Source: Streptomyces pseudovenezuelae
GTDB lineage: Bacteria > Actinomycetota > Actinomycetes > Streptomycetales > Streptomycetaceae
NCBI RefSeq assembly: GCF_029892565.1
Contig: NZ_JARXVH010000005.1
Coordinates: 434,001 to 498,000, forward strand
Direction of reading: 5' to 3'
DNA length: 64,000 nucleotides
Part shown: positions 34,519 through 42,279 of the stretch, in pieces
How the letters are laid out: each line of letters opens with the position of its first letter
How positions within the stretch are numbered: position 1 is the first letter of the stretch
Notes under the pieces: generated by a model
Databases searched by the model: none
What the model was told of the DNA's origin: nothing
What the model saw: only the letters and a program-made list of their open reading frames with translations
Translations under genes and position numbers: made by a program

Positions 34519-35871
34519 TCACTGGTCCCTGTACATCTCCGCGACCAGGAAGGCCAGGTCGAGCGACTGGCTGCGGTTGAGCCGGGGATCGCAGGCCGTC
34601 TCGTAGCGCTGGTGCAGGTCGTCGACGAAGATCTCGTCGCCGCCGCCCACGCACTCGGTGACGTCGTCACCGGTGAGCTCGACGTGGATGCCGCCCGGGT
34701 GGGTGCCGAGGCTCTTGTGGACCTCGAAGAAGCCCTTCACCTCGTCCAGCACGTCGTCGAAGCGGCGGGTCTTGTGACCGGAGGCCGCCTCGTAGGTGTT
34801 GCCGTGCATCGGGTCGGTGATCCAGGCCACCACCGCGCCGGACGCCGTGACCTTCTCGACCAGCTCGGGGAGCCGGTCGCGGACCTTGTCGGCGCCCATG
34901 CGGACGATGAAGGTCAGCCGGCCGGGCTCGCGGTCGGGGTCGAGGCGCTCGATGTACTGCAGCGCGTCCTCGGTCGTCGTCGTCGGGCCCAGCTTGATGC
35001 CGATCGGGTTGCGGATCCGCGAGGCGAACTCGATGTGCGCGCCGTCCAGCTGACGGGTGCGCTCACCGACCCACACCATGTGCCCGGAGACGTCGTACAG
35101 CTGCCCGGTGCGGGAGTCGACCCGGGTCAGGGCGGACTCGTAGTCGAGCAGCAGCGCCTCGTGCGAGGAGTAGAACTCGACGGTCTTGAACTCCTCCGGG
35201 TCCGTGCCGCAGGCCCGCATGAAGTTCAGCGCGCTGTCGATCTCGCGCGCGAGCTGCTCGTAGCGCTGGCCGGACGGGGAGGACTTCACGAAGTCCTGGT
35301 TCCAGGCGTGCACCTGGCGCAGGTCGGCGTAGCCGCCGGTGGTGAACGCGCGGACCAGGTTGAGCGTCGACGCGGAGGCGTTGTACATCCGCTTCAGGCG
35401 CTCGGGGTCCGGGATGCGGGACTTCTCGTCGAAGGCGAAGCCGTTGACCGAGTCGCCGCGGTACGTCGGCAGCGTCACACCGTTACGGGTCTCGGTGCCC
35501 TTGGAGCGCGGCTTGGAGTACTGGCCGGCGATGCGGCCGACCTTGACCACCGGCACCGAGGCGGCGTACGTCAGCACGGCGCCCATCTGGAGCAGGGTCT
35601 TGAGCTTGTTGCGGATGTGGTCGGCGGACACCGCGTCGAAGGCCTCGGCGCAGTCGCCGCCCTGGAGGAGGAACGCCTCTCCCTTGGCGACGGCAGCCAA
35701 CCGGGCGCGCAGCTGATCGCACTCGCCCGCGAAGACGAGCGGCGGATACGACTCGAGGTCCGCGATCACTGCGCGCAGAGCCTCGGTGTCGGGGTACTCG
35801 GGCTGCTGCGCCGCGGGCAGATCTCGCCAGGTGTTGCCAGCGCTGGCGCTGGTCTTAGCGTTCACGGTCAC
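34519..35871 (-). CDS. Class II 3-deoxy-7-phosphoheptulonate (DAHP) synthase
   Basis: A 450-residue plant-type enzyme that condenses phosphoenolpyruvate and erythrose 4-phosphate, the first step of the shikimate pathway. Characteristic blocks: TWRDLPAAQQPEYPD, FAGECDQLR, LQGGDCAEAF (metal Cys), KVGRIAGQYSKPRS, RAFTTGGYADLRQV, WITDPMHGNT and GGIHVELTGDDVTEC. The GTG at 35871 lies 7 nt after TAATGT, so a leaderless transcript is likely; a second GTG two codons on has a GGGG upstream. It is divergent from the trp leader and trpEG. Confidence 0.96.
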   Translation of the reverse strand: MTVNAKTSASAGNTWRDLPAAQQPEYPDTEALRAVIADLESYPPLVFAGECDQLRARLAAVAKGEAFLLQGGDCAEAFDAVSADHIRNKLKTLLQMGAVLTYAASVPVVKVGRIAGQYSKPRSKGTETRNGVTLPTYRGDSVNGFAFDEKSRIPDPERLKRMYNASASTLNLVRAFTTGGYADLRQVHAWNQDFVKSSPSGQRYEQLAREIDSALNFMRACGTDPEEFKTVEFYSSHEALLLDYESALTRVDSRTGQLYDVSGHMVWVGERTRQLDGAHIEFASRIRNPIGIKLGPTTTTEDALQYIERLDPDREPGRLTFIVRMGADKVRDRLPELVEKVTASGAVVAWITDPMHGNTYEAASGHKTRRFDDVLDEVKGFFEVHKSLGTHPGGIHVELTGDDVTECVGGGDEIFVDDLHQRYETACDPRLNRSQSLDLAFLVAEMYRDQ

Positions 35872-35878
35872 CCCGCAA

Positions 35879-35884
35879 ACATTA
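35879..35884 (-). promoter_or_regulatory. -10 hexamer of a probable leaderless promoter (DAHP synthase)
   Basis: TAATGT on the minus strand ends 7 nt before the GTG at 35871. A poor -35 (ATGTCC) is 17 bp further. Confidence 0.45.
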
Positions 35885-36029
35885 CGCGGTCGTGTCGTGC
35901 GGACATTCCTCTGCTCATCAATTGAGACGTATTCGGCTCGTCCGTCACATCACCCCGCGAACCGCGCCCGGAGCCTGGGACGCCCCATGTGTCCCCCTTC
36001 ACACGGTGAACCGGTGTATGGTTCCGCGC

Positions 36030-36086
36030 ATGTTCGCGCACTCGATCCAGAACTGGTGGTGGACCGCTCATCCGGCGGCCCACTGA
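36030..36086 (+). CDS. trpL: trp leader peptide
   Basis: An 18-residue open frame, MFAHSIQNWWWTAHPAAH, with three consecutive Trp codons at 36054-36062, 91 bp before the anthranilate synthase gene and followed by a terminator hairpin. This is the classic layout of ribosome-mediated attenuation: charged tRNA-Trp lets the ribosome finish and the terminator form. It is preceded by an imperfect GGT-rich site and lies in the divergent promoter region with DAHP synthase. Confidence 0.9.
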   Translation: MFAHSIQNWWWTAHPAAH

Positions 36087-36132
36087 CTGCGCGTACGCAA
36101 GACTTCGCGAAGGCCGCCCGAGGGCGGCCTTC
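36074..36132 (+). terminator. trp attenuator: antiterminator and terminator
   Basis: The terminator stem is 36109-36119 with 36122-36132, 11 perfect bp with a 2-nt loop, followed by TTT at 36137. GGCGGCC at 36074-36080, just after the Trp codons, is exactly complementary to 36112-36118, so a ribosome stalled at Trp codons would favour the antiterminator. Confidence 0.85.
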
Positions 36133-36176
36133 GGCGTTTCCGGGGTCGTTCCTCACCGACAGATGGCAGAGGAACC

Positions 36177-38057
36177 ATGGACCTGACACAGCTGCTGCAC
36201 GACGACCGTCCGTTCGCCGTGCTGCGCCGCCGCACGCCGGGCCACGACGAGAACACCGTGGAGGTGTTCCTCGGCCCGATCACCACCTACGACCGCCTCG
36301 CAGACCTCCCCGACGAGGGCCTCGCGCTCGTGCCCTTCCGCCAGATCCGAGAACGCGGCTTCGACGTCCGCGACGACGGCACCCCGTTGGCCTTCCTCAC
36401 CCCGGAGGAGTCCTACGAGATCCCGCTGGCCGACGCCCTGGCCCAACTCCCCGCGCACGACGTCCGCGTGGAGGACGGCGGCTTCGACGTGGCCGACGAG
36501 GCGTACGCCGAGATCGTCGGGCGCGTGCTGCACGAGGAGATCGGCAGCGGTGAGGGCGCGAACTTCGTGATCCGGCGGACGTACGAGGGCGCGATCCCGG
36601 GGTTCGGCCGGGCCGACGCGCTCGCGCTGTTCAGGCGGCTGCTGGAGGGCGAGCGGGGCGCGTACTGGACGTTCGTCGTGCACACCGGGGACCGCACGCT
36701 GGTCGGCGCGAGCCCCGAGGTGCACGTGCGGATGTCCGGCGGCACGGTCGTGATGAACCCGATCAGCGGGACGTACCGCTATCCCGCCGAAGGCCCCACC
36801 CCCGAGCACCTGCTCGACTTCCTCGCCGACGGCAAGGAGATCGAGGAGCTGTCGATGGTCGTCGACGAGGAGCTCAAGATGATGTGCACCGTCGGCGACA
36901 TGGGCGGGGTCGTGATCGGCCCGCGGCTGAAGGAGATGGCCCATCTCGCGCACACGGAGTACGAGTTGCGCGGGAAGTCCTCGCTGGACGCGCGCGAGGT
37001 GCTCAAGGAGACCATGTTCGCCGCGACCGTCACCGGGTCGCCGGTGCAGAACGCCTGCCGGGTCATCGAGCGGCACGAAGTAGGCGGGCGCCGCTACTAC
37101 GCGGGCGCGCTGGCCCTGCTCGGCAGGGACTCCGGCGGGGCCCAGACCCTCGACTCCCCCATCCTCATCCGCACCGCCGACATCTCCGCCGACGGCCGGC
37201 TGCGTGTGCCGGTCGGCGCGACCCTGGTGCGCGGCTCGGACCCGGCGAGCGAGGTCGCGGAGACCCACGCGAAGGCGGCGGGCGTGCTGGCGGCTCTCGG
37301 CGTACGTCCGTCACGGCCGCGCGAGGAGCACGCGCGCGTGAGTCTCGCCGACGACCCACGCGTGCGTGCCGCGCTCGACGGGCGCCGGGCCTCCCTGGCC
37401 CCCTTCTGGCTGCGGATGCAGGAGCGGACGGACGCCCTGGAGGGCCACGCCCTGGTCGTCGACGGCGAGGACACCTTCACGGCGATGCTCGCGCACGTGC
37501 TGCGCTCCGGCGGGCTCGACGTCACCGTCCGGCGGTACGACGAGCCGGGACTTCGGGAGGCGGTGCTCGCGCACGAGGGTCCGGTCGTCCTCGGCCCCGG
37601 TCCAGGCGACCCCTCCGACACGGCCGACCCCAAGATGCGCTTCCTGCGGGACCTGACCGCGCGGGTCGTCCGGGACCACCGGCACGGTGTGCTCGGCGTC
37701 TGCCTCGGGCACGAGCTGATCGCGGCCGAGCTGGGCCTGGAGACCGTACGCAAGGAAGTCCCGTACCAGGGCGCGCAGACGGCGATCGACCTGTTCGGCC
37801 GAACCGAGACCGTCGGCTTCTACAACAGCTTCGTGGCGCGCTGCGACGACGAGGAGCTCACCGAACTCGCCGCGCACGGGGTCGAGGTGAGCCGGGCCGC
37901 CAACGGTGAGGTGCATGCCCTGCGCGGGCCTGGATTCGCGGGCGTGCAGTTCCACCCGGAGTCCGTGCTGACGCTGAACGGCGCCGCGGTGGTGCGGGAG
38001 TTGATCGGTCAGCTGCGCGGCACGAGGACGTTCTCGGAGCGGCGGCCGGCCTTGTAG
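36177..38057 (+). CDS. Fused anthranilate synthase (TrpE-TrpG)
   Basis: A 626-residue fusion. Residues 1 to about 390 form the chorismate-using TrpE domain (NPISGTYRYPAEG; EELSMVVDEELKMMCTVGD; LKETMFAATVTGSPVQNACR). Residues from about 425 form a glutamine amidotransferase with LGVCLGHELIAAELG (nucleophile Cys), an oxyanion GPGPGDP and FHPESV (His-Glu). Together they make anthranilate from chorismate and glutamine. The fused form resembles PhzE-like and rhizobial TrpEG enzymes. The upstream trp leader argues for tryptophan supply. Its last 49 bp overlap the convergent dehydrogenase gene. Confidence 0.92.
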   Translation: MDLTQLLHDDRPFAVLRRRTPGHDENTVEVFLGPITTYDRLADLPDEGLALVPFRQIRERGFDVRDDGTPLAFLTPEESYEIPLADALAQLPAHDVRVEDGGFDVADEAYAEIVGRVLHEEIGSGEGANFVIRRTYEGAIPGFGRADALALFRRLLEGERGAYWTFVVHTGDRTLVGASPEVHVRMSGGTVVMNPISGTYRYPAEGPTPEHLLDFLADGKEIEELSMVVDEELKMMCTVGDMGGVVIGPRLKEMAHLAHTEYELRGKSSLDAREVLKETMFAATVTGSPVQNACRVIERHEVGGRRYYAGALALLGRDSGGAQTLDSPILIRTADISADGRLRVPVGATLVRGSDPASEVAETHAKAAGVLAALGVRPSRPREEHARVSLADDPRVRAALDGRRASLAPFWLRMQERTDALEGHALVVDGEDTFTAMLAHVLRSGGLDVTVRRYDEPGLREAVLAHEGPVVLGPGPGDPSDTADPKMRFLRDLTARVVRDHRHGVLGVCLGHELIAAELGLETVRKEVPYQGAQTAIDLFGRTETVGFYNSFVARCDDEELTELAAHGVEVSRAANGEVHALRGPGFAGVQFHPESVLTLNGAAVVRELIGQLRGTRTFSERRPAL

Positions 38058-39003
38058 TCGAGGACGTTGCGCACGGTGGCCTCGATGATCTGGCCGACGG
38101 CGTCCTCGGTGTAGTACGCCTGGTGGGAGGTGACCAGGACGTTCGGGAAGGTGACCAGGCGGGCCAGGGTGTCGTCGTCGACGGCCTCCAGGGACCGGTC
38201 GAGGAAGAACAGGCCCGCCTCCGCCTCGTAGACGTCCAGTCCCACGCCCGTGAAGCGGCCCTCGCGCAGTTCGGCGACGAGGGCCGCGGTGTCGACGAGG
38301 CCGCCGCGGCTGGAGTTGATCAGGATCGCGTCGTCCTTCATCGCCTTCAGGGCGGCTGCGTCATGAGCCGCTGGGTCTGCGGCAGCAGCGGGACGTGCAG
38401 GGTGACCAGGTCGGACTCGGCCAGCAGTCGCTCCTTGGGGACGTACTTCATGCCGAGCCGCACGCACTCCGGGTTCTCGGCGACGTCCCAGCCGAGCAGG
38501 TCCATGCCGAAGCCGTGGGCGATCCGGGCGAACGCCTCGCCGATCTTGCCGGTGCCGAGCACGCCGGCGGTGCGGCCGTGCATGTCCCGGCCCATCAGCC
38601 CGTCCAGCCGGAAATCGAAGTCACGCGTGCGCGTGGAGGCGCGGACGATACGGCGGTTGACGGCCATGGCGAGGGTCCAGGCGAACTCGGCGACCGAGAA
38701 CGGGGAGTAGTACGAGACCCGGGCGACCGTCATGCCGAGCCGCTCGGCGACCTTGAGGTCGATGTTGTTGAACCCGGTGGACCGCTGGGCGATCATCCGG
38801 GTGCCGCCGGCCGCGAGGGTCTCCAGGACGCGGGGGTTCAGATCGGCGTTGACGCTGGTGGAGATCGCCTCGTAGCCGGCCGCGATGGGGGCGGTGTCCT
38901 CGTTCAGGAAGACGTCGAGGCAGCGGACCTCGTGTCGGCCGTGGAAGGCCCGCTCGATGAGGGGCCTCTCGTCGGCCTGGACACCGAAGGCAAGGATCTC
39001 CAC
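38009..39003 (-). pseudogene. D-2-hydroxyacid (D-lactate-type) dehydrogenase, frameshifted
   Basis: Two overlapping minus-strand frames together make one roughly 332-residue dehydrogenase. The first (GTG at 39003, after GGGAG) carries the substrate domain and NAD loop VLGTGKIGEAFARI, ending RLMTQPP at 38347. The second resumes with DAAALKAMKDDAILINSSRG (catalytic Arg) and ends ENVLVPRS. Losing one base near 38362 (ATGACG for an expected ATGGACG) explains the break. Either a real inactivation or a sequencing error. It overlaps trpEG convergently by 49 bp. Confidence 0.88.
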
Positions 39004-39018
39004 GACCGCTCCCGCTCT

Positions 39019-39065
39019 GGTGGGTTATGGGCAGAACATTCCGAATATACGACCCATAACCCACC
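39019..39065. promoter_or_regulatory. 13-bp inverted repeat bracketing the dehydrogenase promoter
   Basis: GGTGGGTTATGGG (39019-39031) is mirrored exactly at 39053-39065 with a 21-bp spacer. On the minus strand the spacer holds TATATT, a good -10 for the dehydrogenase gene, so each arm could be an operator site. It might instead act as a hairpin terminator for pfkA, whose stop is 57 bp away. Confidence 0.6.
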
Positions 39066-39121
39066 CGTGCCGGTCCGGGGATCAGCCTCCGGGATCACCC
39101 GAGGAGGACCGACCGAAGAGG

Positions 39122-40150
39122 TCAGCCGAAGAAGACCCCCACCTCCTCGTACAGCGCCGGGTCCACCGTCTTCAGCTGAGCGGTGGCCTCCGCGATCGGG
39201 ACGCGGACGATGTCCGTGCCGCGCAGGGCGACCATCTTGCCGAAGTCGCCGTCGTGGACGGCGTCGATGGCGTGCAGGCCGAAGCGGGTGGCGAGCCAGC
39301 GGTCGAAGGCGCTGGGCGTGCCGCCGCGCTGGATGTGCCCGAGGACGGTGGTGCGGGCCTCGTGGCCGGTGCGCTTCTCGATCTCCTTGGCCAGCCACTC
39401 GCCGACCCCGGAGAGCCGGACGTGCCCGAAGGAGTCCAGCGTCCCGTCCTTGAGCACCAGGTCGCCGTCCTTGGGCATCGCGCCCTCGGCGACGACCACG
39501 ATCGGGGCGTACGTGGCCTGGAAACGGGAGGTGATCCAGGCGCACACCTGCTCGACGTCGAAGCGCTGCTCGGGGATGAGGATGACGTTGGCGCCGCCGG
39601 CCAGGCCGGAGTGGATCGCTATCCAGCCCGCGTGGCGGCCCATCACCTCGCAGACCAGGACCCGCATATGGGACTCGGCGGTGGTGTGCAGGCGGTCGAT
39701 GGCCTCCGTGGCGATGCCGACCGCGGTGTCGAAGCCGAAGGTGTAGTCGGTGGCGGAGAGGTCGTTGTCGATGGTCTTGGGGACGCCCACACAGGGCACG
39801 CCGTGCTCGTCGGACAGTCGCGCGGCGACGCCGAGGGTGTCCTCGCCGCCGATCACGATGAGTGCCTCGACCTCCTGCTCGGCCAGGTTCTCCTTGACCC
39901 GGCGGATGCCGTCCTCCTGCTTCAGCGGGTTGGTGCGGGAGGAGCCGAGGATGGTGCCGCCGCGGGGCAGGATGCCGCGCACCGCGGGGATGTCCAGACG
40001 CACGCTGTCGTTCTCCAGTGGACCGCGCCAGCCGTCCCGGAAGCCGACGAATTCGTAGCCGTACTCCTGCACGCCCTTGCGGACGATGGCCCGGATGACG
40101 GCGTTGAGCCCGGGGCAGTCGCCGCCTCCGGTCAGTACTCCGACGCGCAT
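39122..40150 (-). CDS. pfkA: 6-phosphofructokinase
   Basis: A 342-residue glycolytic enzyme that phosphorylates fructose 6-phosphate. LTGGGDCPGLNAVIR at 7-20 binds the phosphoryl donor; PKTIDND at 124-130 holds the catalytic Asp; MGRHAGWIA and GHIQRGGTPSAFDR follow. At the donor-selective positions it has GGEDT (Asp104) and Lys125, the combination usual in PPi-dependent rather than ATP-dependent enzymes, so the donor is uncertain. The ATG follows GAAGGGAA. Monocistronic in appearance. Confidence 0.92.
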   Translation of the reverse strand: MRVGVLTGGGDCPGLNAVIRAIVRKGVQEYGYEFVGFRDGWRGPLENDSVRLDIPAVRGILPRGGTILGSSRTNPLKQEDGIRRVKENLAEQEVEALIVIGGEDTLGVAARLSDEHGVPCVGVPKTIDNDLSATDYTFGFDTAVGIATEAIDRLHTTAESHMRVLVCEVMGRHAGWIAIHSGLAGGANVILIPEQRFDVEQVCAWITSRFQATYAPIVVVAEGAMPKDGDLVLKDGTLDSFGHVRLSGVGEWLAKEIEKRTGHEARTTVLGHIQRGGTPSAFDRWLATRFGLHAIDAVHDGDFGKMVALRGTDIVRVPIAEATAQLKTVDPALYEEVGVFFG

Positions 40151-40295
40151 GGAAGATTCCCTTCGCCGCAGTTTCCTGTGACAGCCACGCTAATGGTGAT
40201 CCAGGTCACAGCGGGATGGGTGGGAAGGTCAATTCCGGTGAAGCGTCAGGCTGTTCGATTGCTTCCCGGCACGCTCGCGCGCCGCTACTCGTCCG

Positions 40296-40970
40296 CTACT
40301 CGTCGTCCAGGCCGCGTTCTATGGCGTACCGGACCAGCTCGACGCGGTTGTGCAGCTGGAGTTTGCCGAGGGTGTTCTGGACGTGGTTCTGGACCGTGCG
40401 GTGGGAGATGACCAGGCGTTCCGCGATCTGCTTGTAGCTCAGACCCTTGGCGACCAGGCGCAGCACCTCGGTCTCCCGGTCGGTCAGCTGCGGGGCCTTG
40501 GGCTCGTCGCTGCCCGCGGCCGGCGCCGGGTCGGAGGCGAGGCGGCGGTACTCGCCGAGGACCAGTCCGGCCAGGCCCGGCGTGAACACCGGGTCGCCGA
40601 CGGCCGTGCGGCGCACCGCGTCCAGCAGTTCCTCGGTCGACGCCGACTTGAGGAGGTAGCCGGTCGCGCCCGACTTCACGGCCTCCAGGACGTCGGCGTG
40701 CTCGCCGCTCGCGGACAGGACCAGGACGCGCAGGGCGGGGTTGTGGCCGACGAGTTCCTTGCAGACCTGGACGCCGGGCTTGAGCGGCAGGTTGAGGTCG
40801 AGGACCAGGACGTCGGGGCCGACGGCCTTGGCACGGCGTACGGCCTGATCGCCGTCGCCCGCGGTGGCGACCACCTCGAAGCCGGACGCGTCCAGGTCGC
40901 GGGCGACGGCGTCGCGCCACATCGGGTGGTCGTCGACCACCATGACCCTGATCGGGCCCTGCTCACTCAT
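40296..40970 (-). CDS. macR: NarL-type response regulator MacR
   Basis: A 224-residue response regulator. The receiver domain has VMVVDDHPMWRDA and the phospho-acceptor Asp in VLVLDLNLPLKPG, with Lys in YLLKSAS. The C-terminal LuxR-type helix-turn-helix is LTDRETEVLRLVAKGLSYKQ through HVQNTLGKLQLHNR. It overlaps its kinase gene by ATGA. In S. coelicolor the orthologous pair at this locus (MacRS) affects development and actinorhodin, with MacR reported to bind TGAGTAC-N2-GTACTCA; I find no full copy of that site here. Confidence 0.9.
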   Translation of the reverse strand: MSEQGPIRVMVVDDHPMWRDAVARDLDASGFEVVATAGDGDQAVRRAKAVGPDVLVLDLNLPLKPGVQVCKELVGHNPALRVLVLSASGEHADVLEAVKSGATGYLLKSASTEELLDAVRRTAVGDPVFTPGLAGLVLGEYRRLASDPAPAAGSDEPKAPQLTDRETEVLRLVAKGLSYKQIAERLVISHRTVQNHVQNTLGKLQLHNRVELVRYAIERGLDDE

Positions 40971-42202
40971 CGCCGCTCCGCCTTCCCGTCCTTCTCGCGA
41001 TCCGTCTTCCGGTCCTTGGGCACCTTCAGCTCGACCTCCGTGCCCTGGCCGGGCACCGAGATCAGTTCGGCGCTGCCGCCGAGTTCGCGCAGCCGGCCCC
41101 GGATCGACAGGGCGACCCCCAGCCGGCCCTCGCCCTCGGCCTGGGCGAGCCGTCCGTCGGGGATGCCGGGTCCGTCGTCCCGTACGGTCACCACGACCTC
41201 GTCGGGCTCGTCCTCGACCAGGATCCACGCGCGCGCGTCCTCGCCGGCGTGCCGGTGGACGTTGTCCAGGGCGGCCCCGACGGCCGCGGCCAGCTCACGT
41301 GCGGCCGGTGCGGGCAGCGGCACCGGGGCGCCGGGCTCGGCGAAGCTGACCTTGGCGGCGGCGTAGGGGGCGAGCAGGGTACGCAGGTCGACGGGACCGT
41401 CGTCCTCCTCGGGCGTCTCGACGGCCCGTACGAGCGCCCCCTGGGCCGCGTCCTCCGAAGCACGCGATACGGGCACCAGGCCGCCGGAGACCAGCATGCG
41501 CAGCGCGACCTCCTGCTCGCCGGCCATCCGGCCCAGCTCGGCCGCCTCGCCGCCCAGGATCACACTGCGCCGCTGCACCATGGCCAGCACCTGGAGCACG
41601 CCGTCGTGGATGTCCCGGGCGAGCCGCTCGCGTTCGCGGGTGGCGGCCTCGATCTCCAGGGCGCGGGCGAGGGTGCGCTCGGAGGCACGGGCGACCTCGA
41701 CGACGTAGCCGATGGCGATGGAGGCGACCCAGACGAGGATCACGTTGTGGACGGTGTCGCGGGCCGGGGAGCCGCGCTCGATCAGGTTGGCGGCGGCGAC
41801 CGGCGTCGAGGCGAAGGCGGCCCAGCGCCAGCCGCCCTTGATGGCGAACGCGAGGACCGAGCCGGCGGTCCATATCGACGGCAGGGTGGGGCCGCCGCTG
41901 TGGATGTGCTGGTCGTCGGCGACCAGCGGGGTGAGCAGGATGCCGATGAGCGCGATGGTGAGGTCTACGGCGAGGAAGCGCTTGGTGCAGGCGACCGCGT
42001 TCTGGACGCGGGGCAGGGTGGCGAGGGTCCAGACGAACAGGACGGCGAAGTAGGCGATGGCGATCGCGGGCCGGTCGTACTCGTCGTAGGCGGTGGCGAA
42101 CAGGCCGACCGCGTACAGCATCGTGAGCACCCGGTAGGCGGTCAGCGCACGCCACAGCGGCTGCTCGACCGACATCCTCATCACTTGCTCGCGCTTGGCC
42201 AT
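40967..42202 (-). CDS. macS: MacS-family sensor histidine kinase
   Basis: A 411-residue membrane sensor. Five or six N-terminal membrane segments (about 20-180) are followed by a HisKA_3 dimerisation helix with RERERLARDIHDGVLQVLA (phospho-His) and a HATPase with ALDNVHRHAG and VRDDGPGIPDGRL. There is no large external domain, so the signal is probably sensed in or near the membrane. The ATG follows GGAGGGGG. It is coupled to macR and lies 77 bp downstream of plsC on the same strand. Confidence 0.9.
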   Translation of the reverse strand: MAKREQVMRMSVEQPLWRALTAYRVLTMLYAVGLFATAYDEYDRPAIAIAYFAVLFVWTLATLPRVQNAVACTKRFLAVDLTIALIGILLTPLVADDQHIHSGGPTLPSIWTAGSVLAFAIKGGWRWAAFASTPVAAANLIERGSPARDTVHNVILVWVASIAIGYVVEVARASERTLARALEIEAATRERERLARDIHDGVLQVLAMVQRRSVILGGEAAELGRMAGEQEVALRMLVSGGLVPVSRASEDAAQGALVRAVETPEEDDGPVDLRTLLAPYAAAKVSFAEPGAPVPLPAPAARELAAAVGAALDNVHRHAGEDARAWILVEDEPDEVVVTVRDDGPGIPDGRLAQAEGEGRLGVALSIRGRLRELGGSAELISVPGQGTEVELKVPKDRKTDREKDGKAERR

Positions 42203-42279
42203 GCCCCGTCCCCCTCCACGCGCTCCAACACGCCCTTGCGCGGTCGTTCGCGCGCCCCCAGCCTGCCGTGTCCCGGCGG

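Noticed and set aside
36177..38057. Reading the fused TrpEG as a phenazine or secondary-metabolite PhzE
   Set aside because: No secondary-metabolite genes lie nearby, and the trp leader with attenuator argues for primary tryptophan synthesis.
38347..38380. Programmed -1 frameshift in the dehydrogenase
   Set aside because: There is no slippery heptamer or downstream stimulatory structure at the break; a lost base is simpler.
40296..42202. MacR binding site within the window
   Set aside because: Only single GTACTCA half-sites (for example near 50533) were found, not the full inverted repeat.
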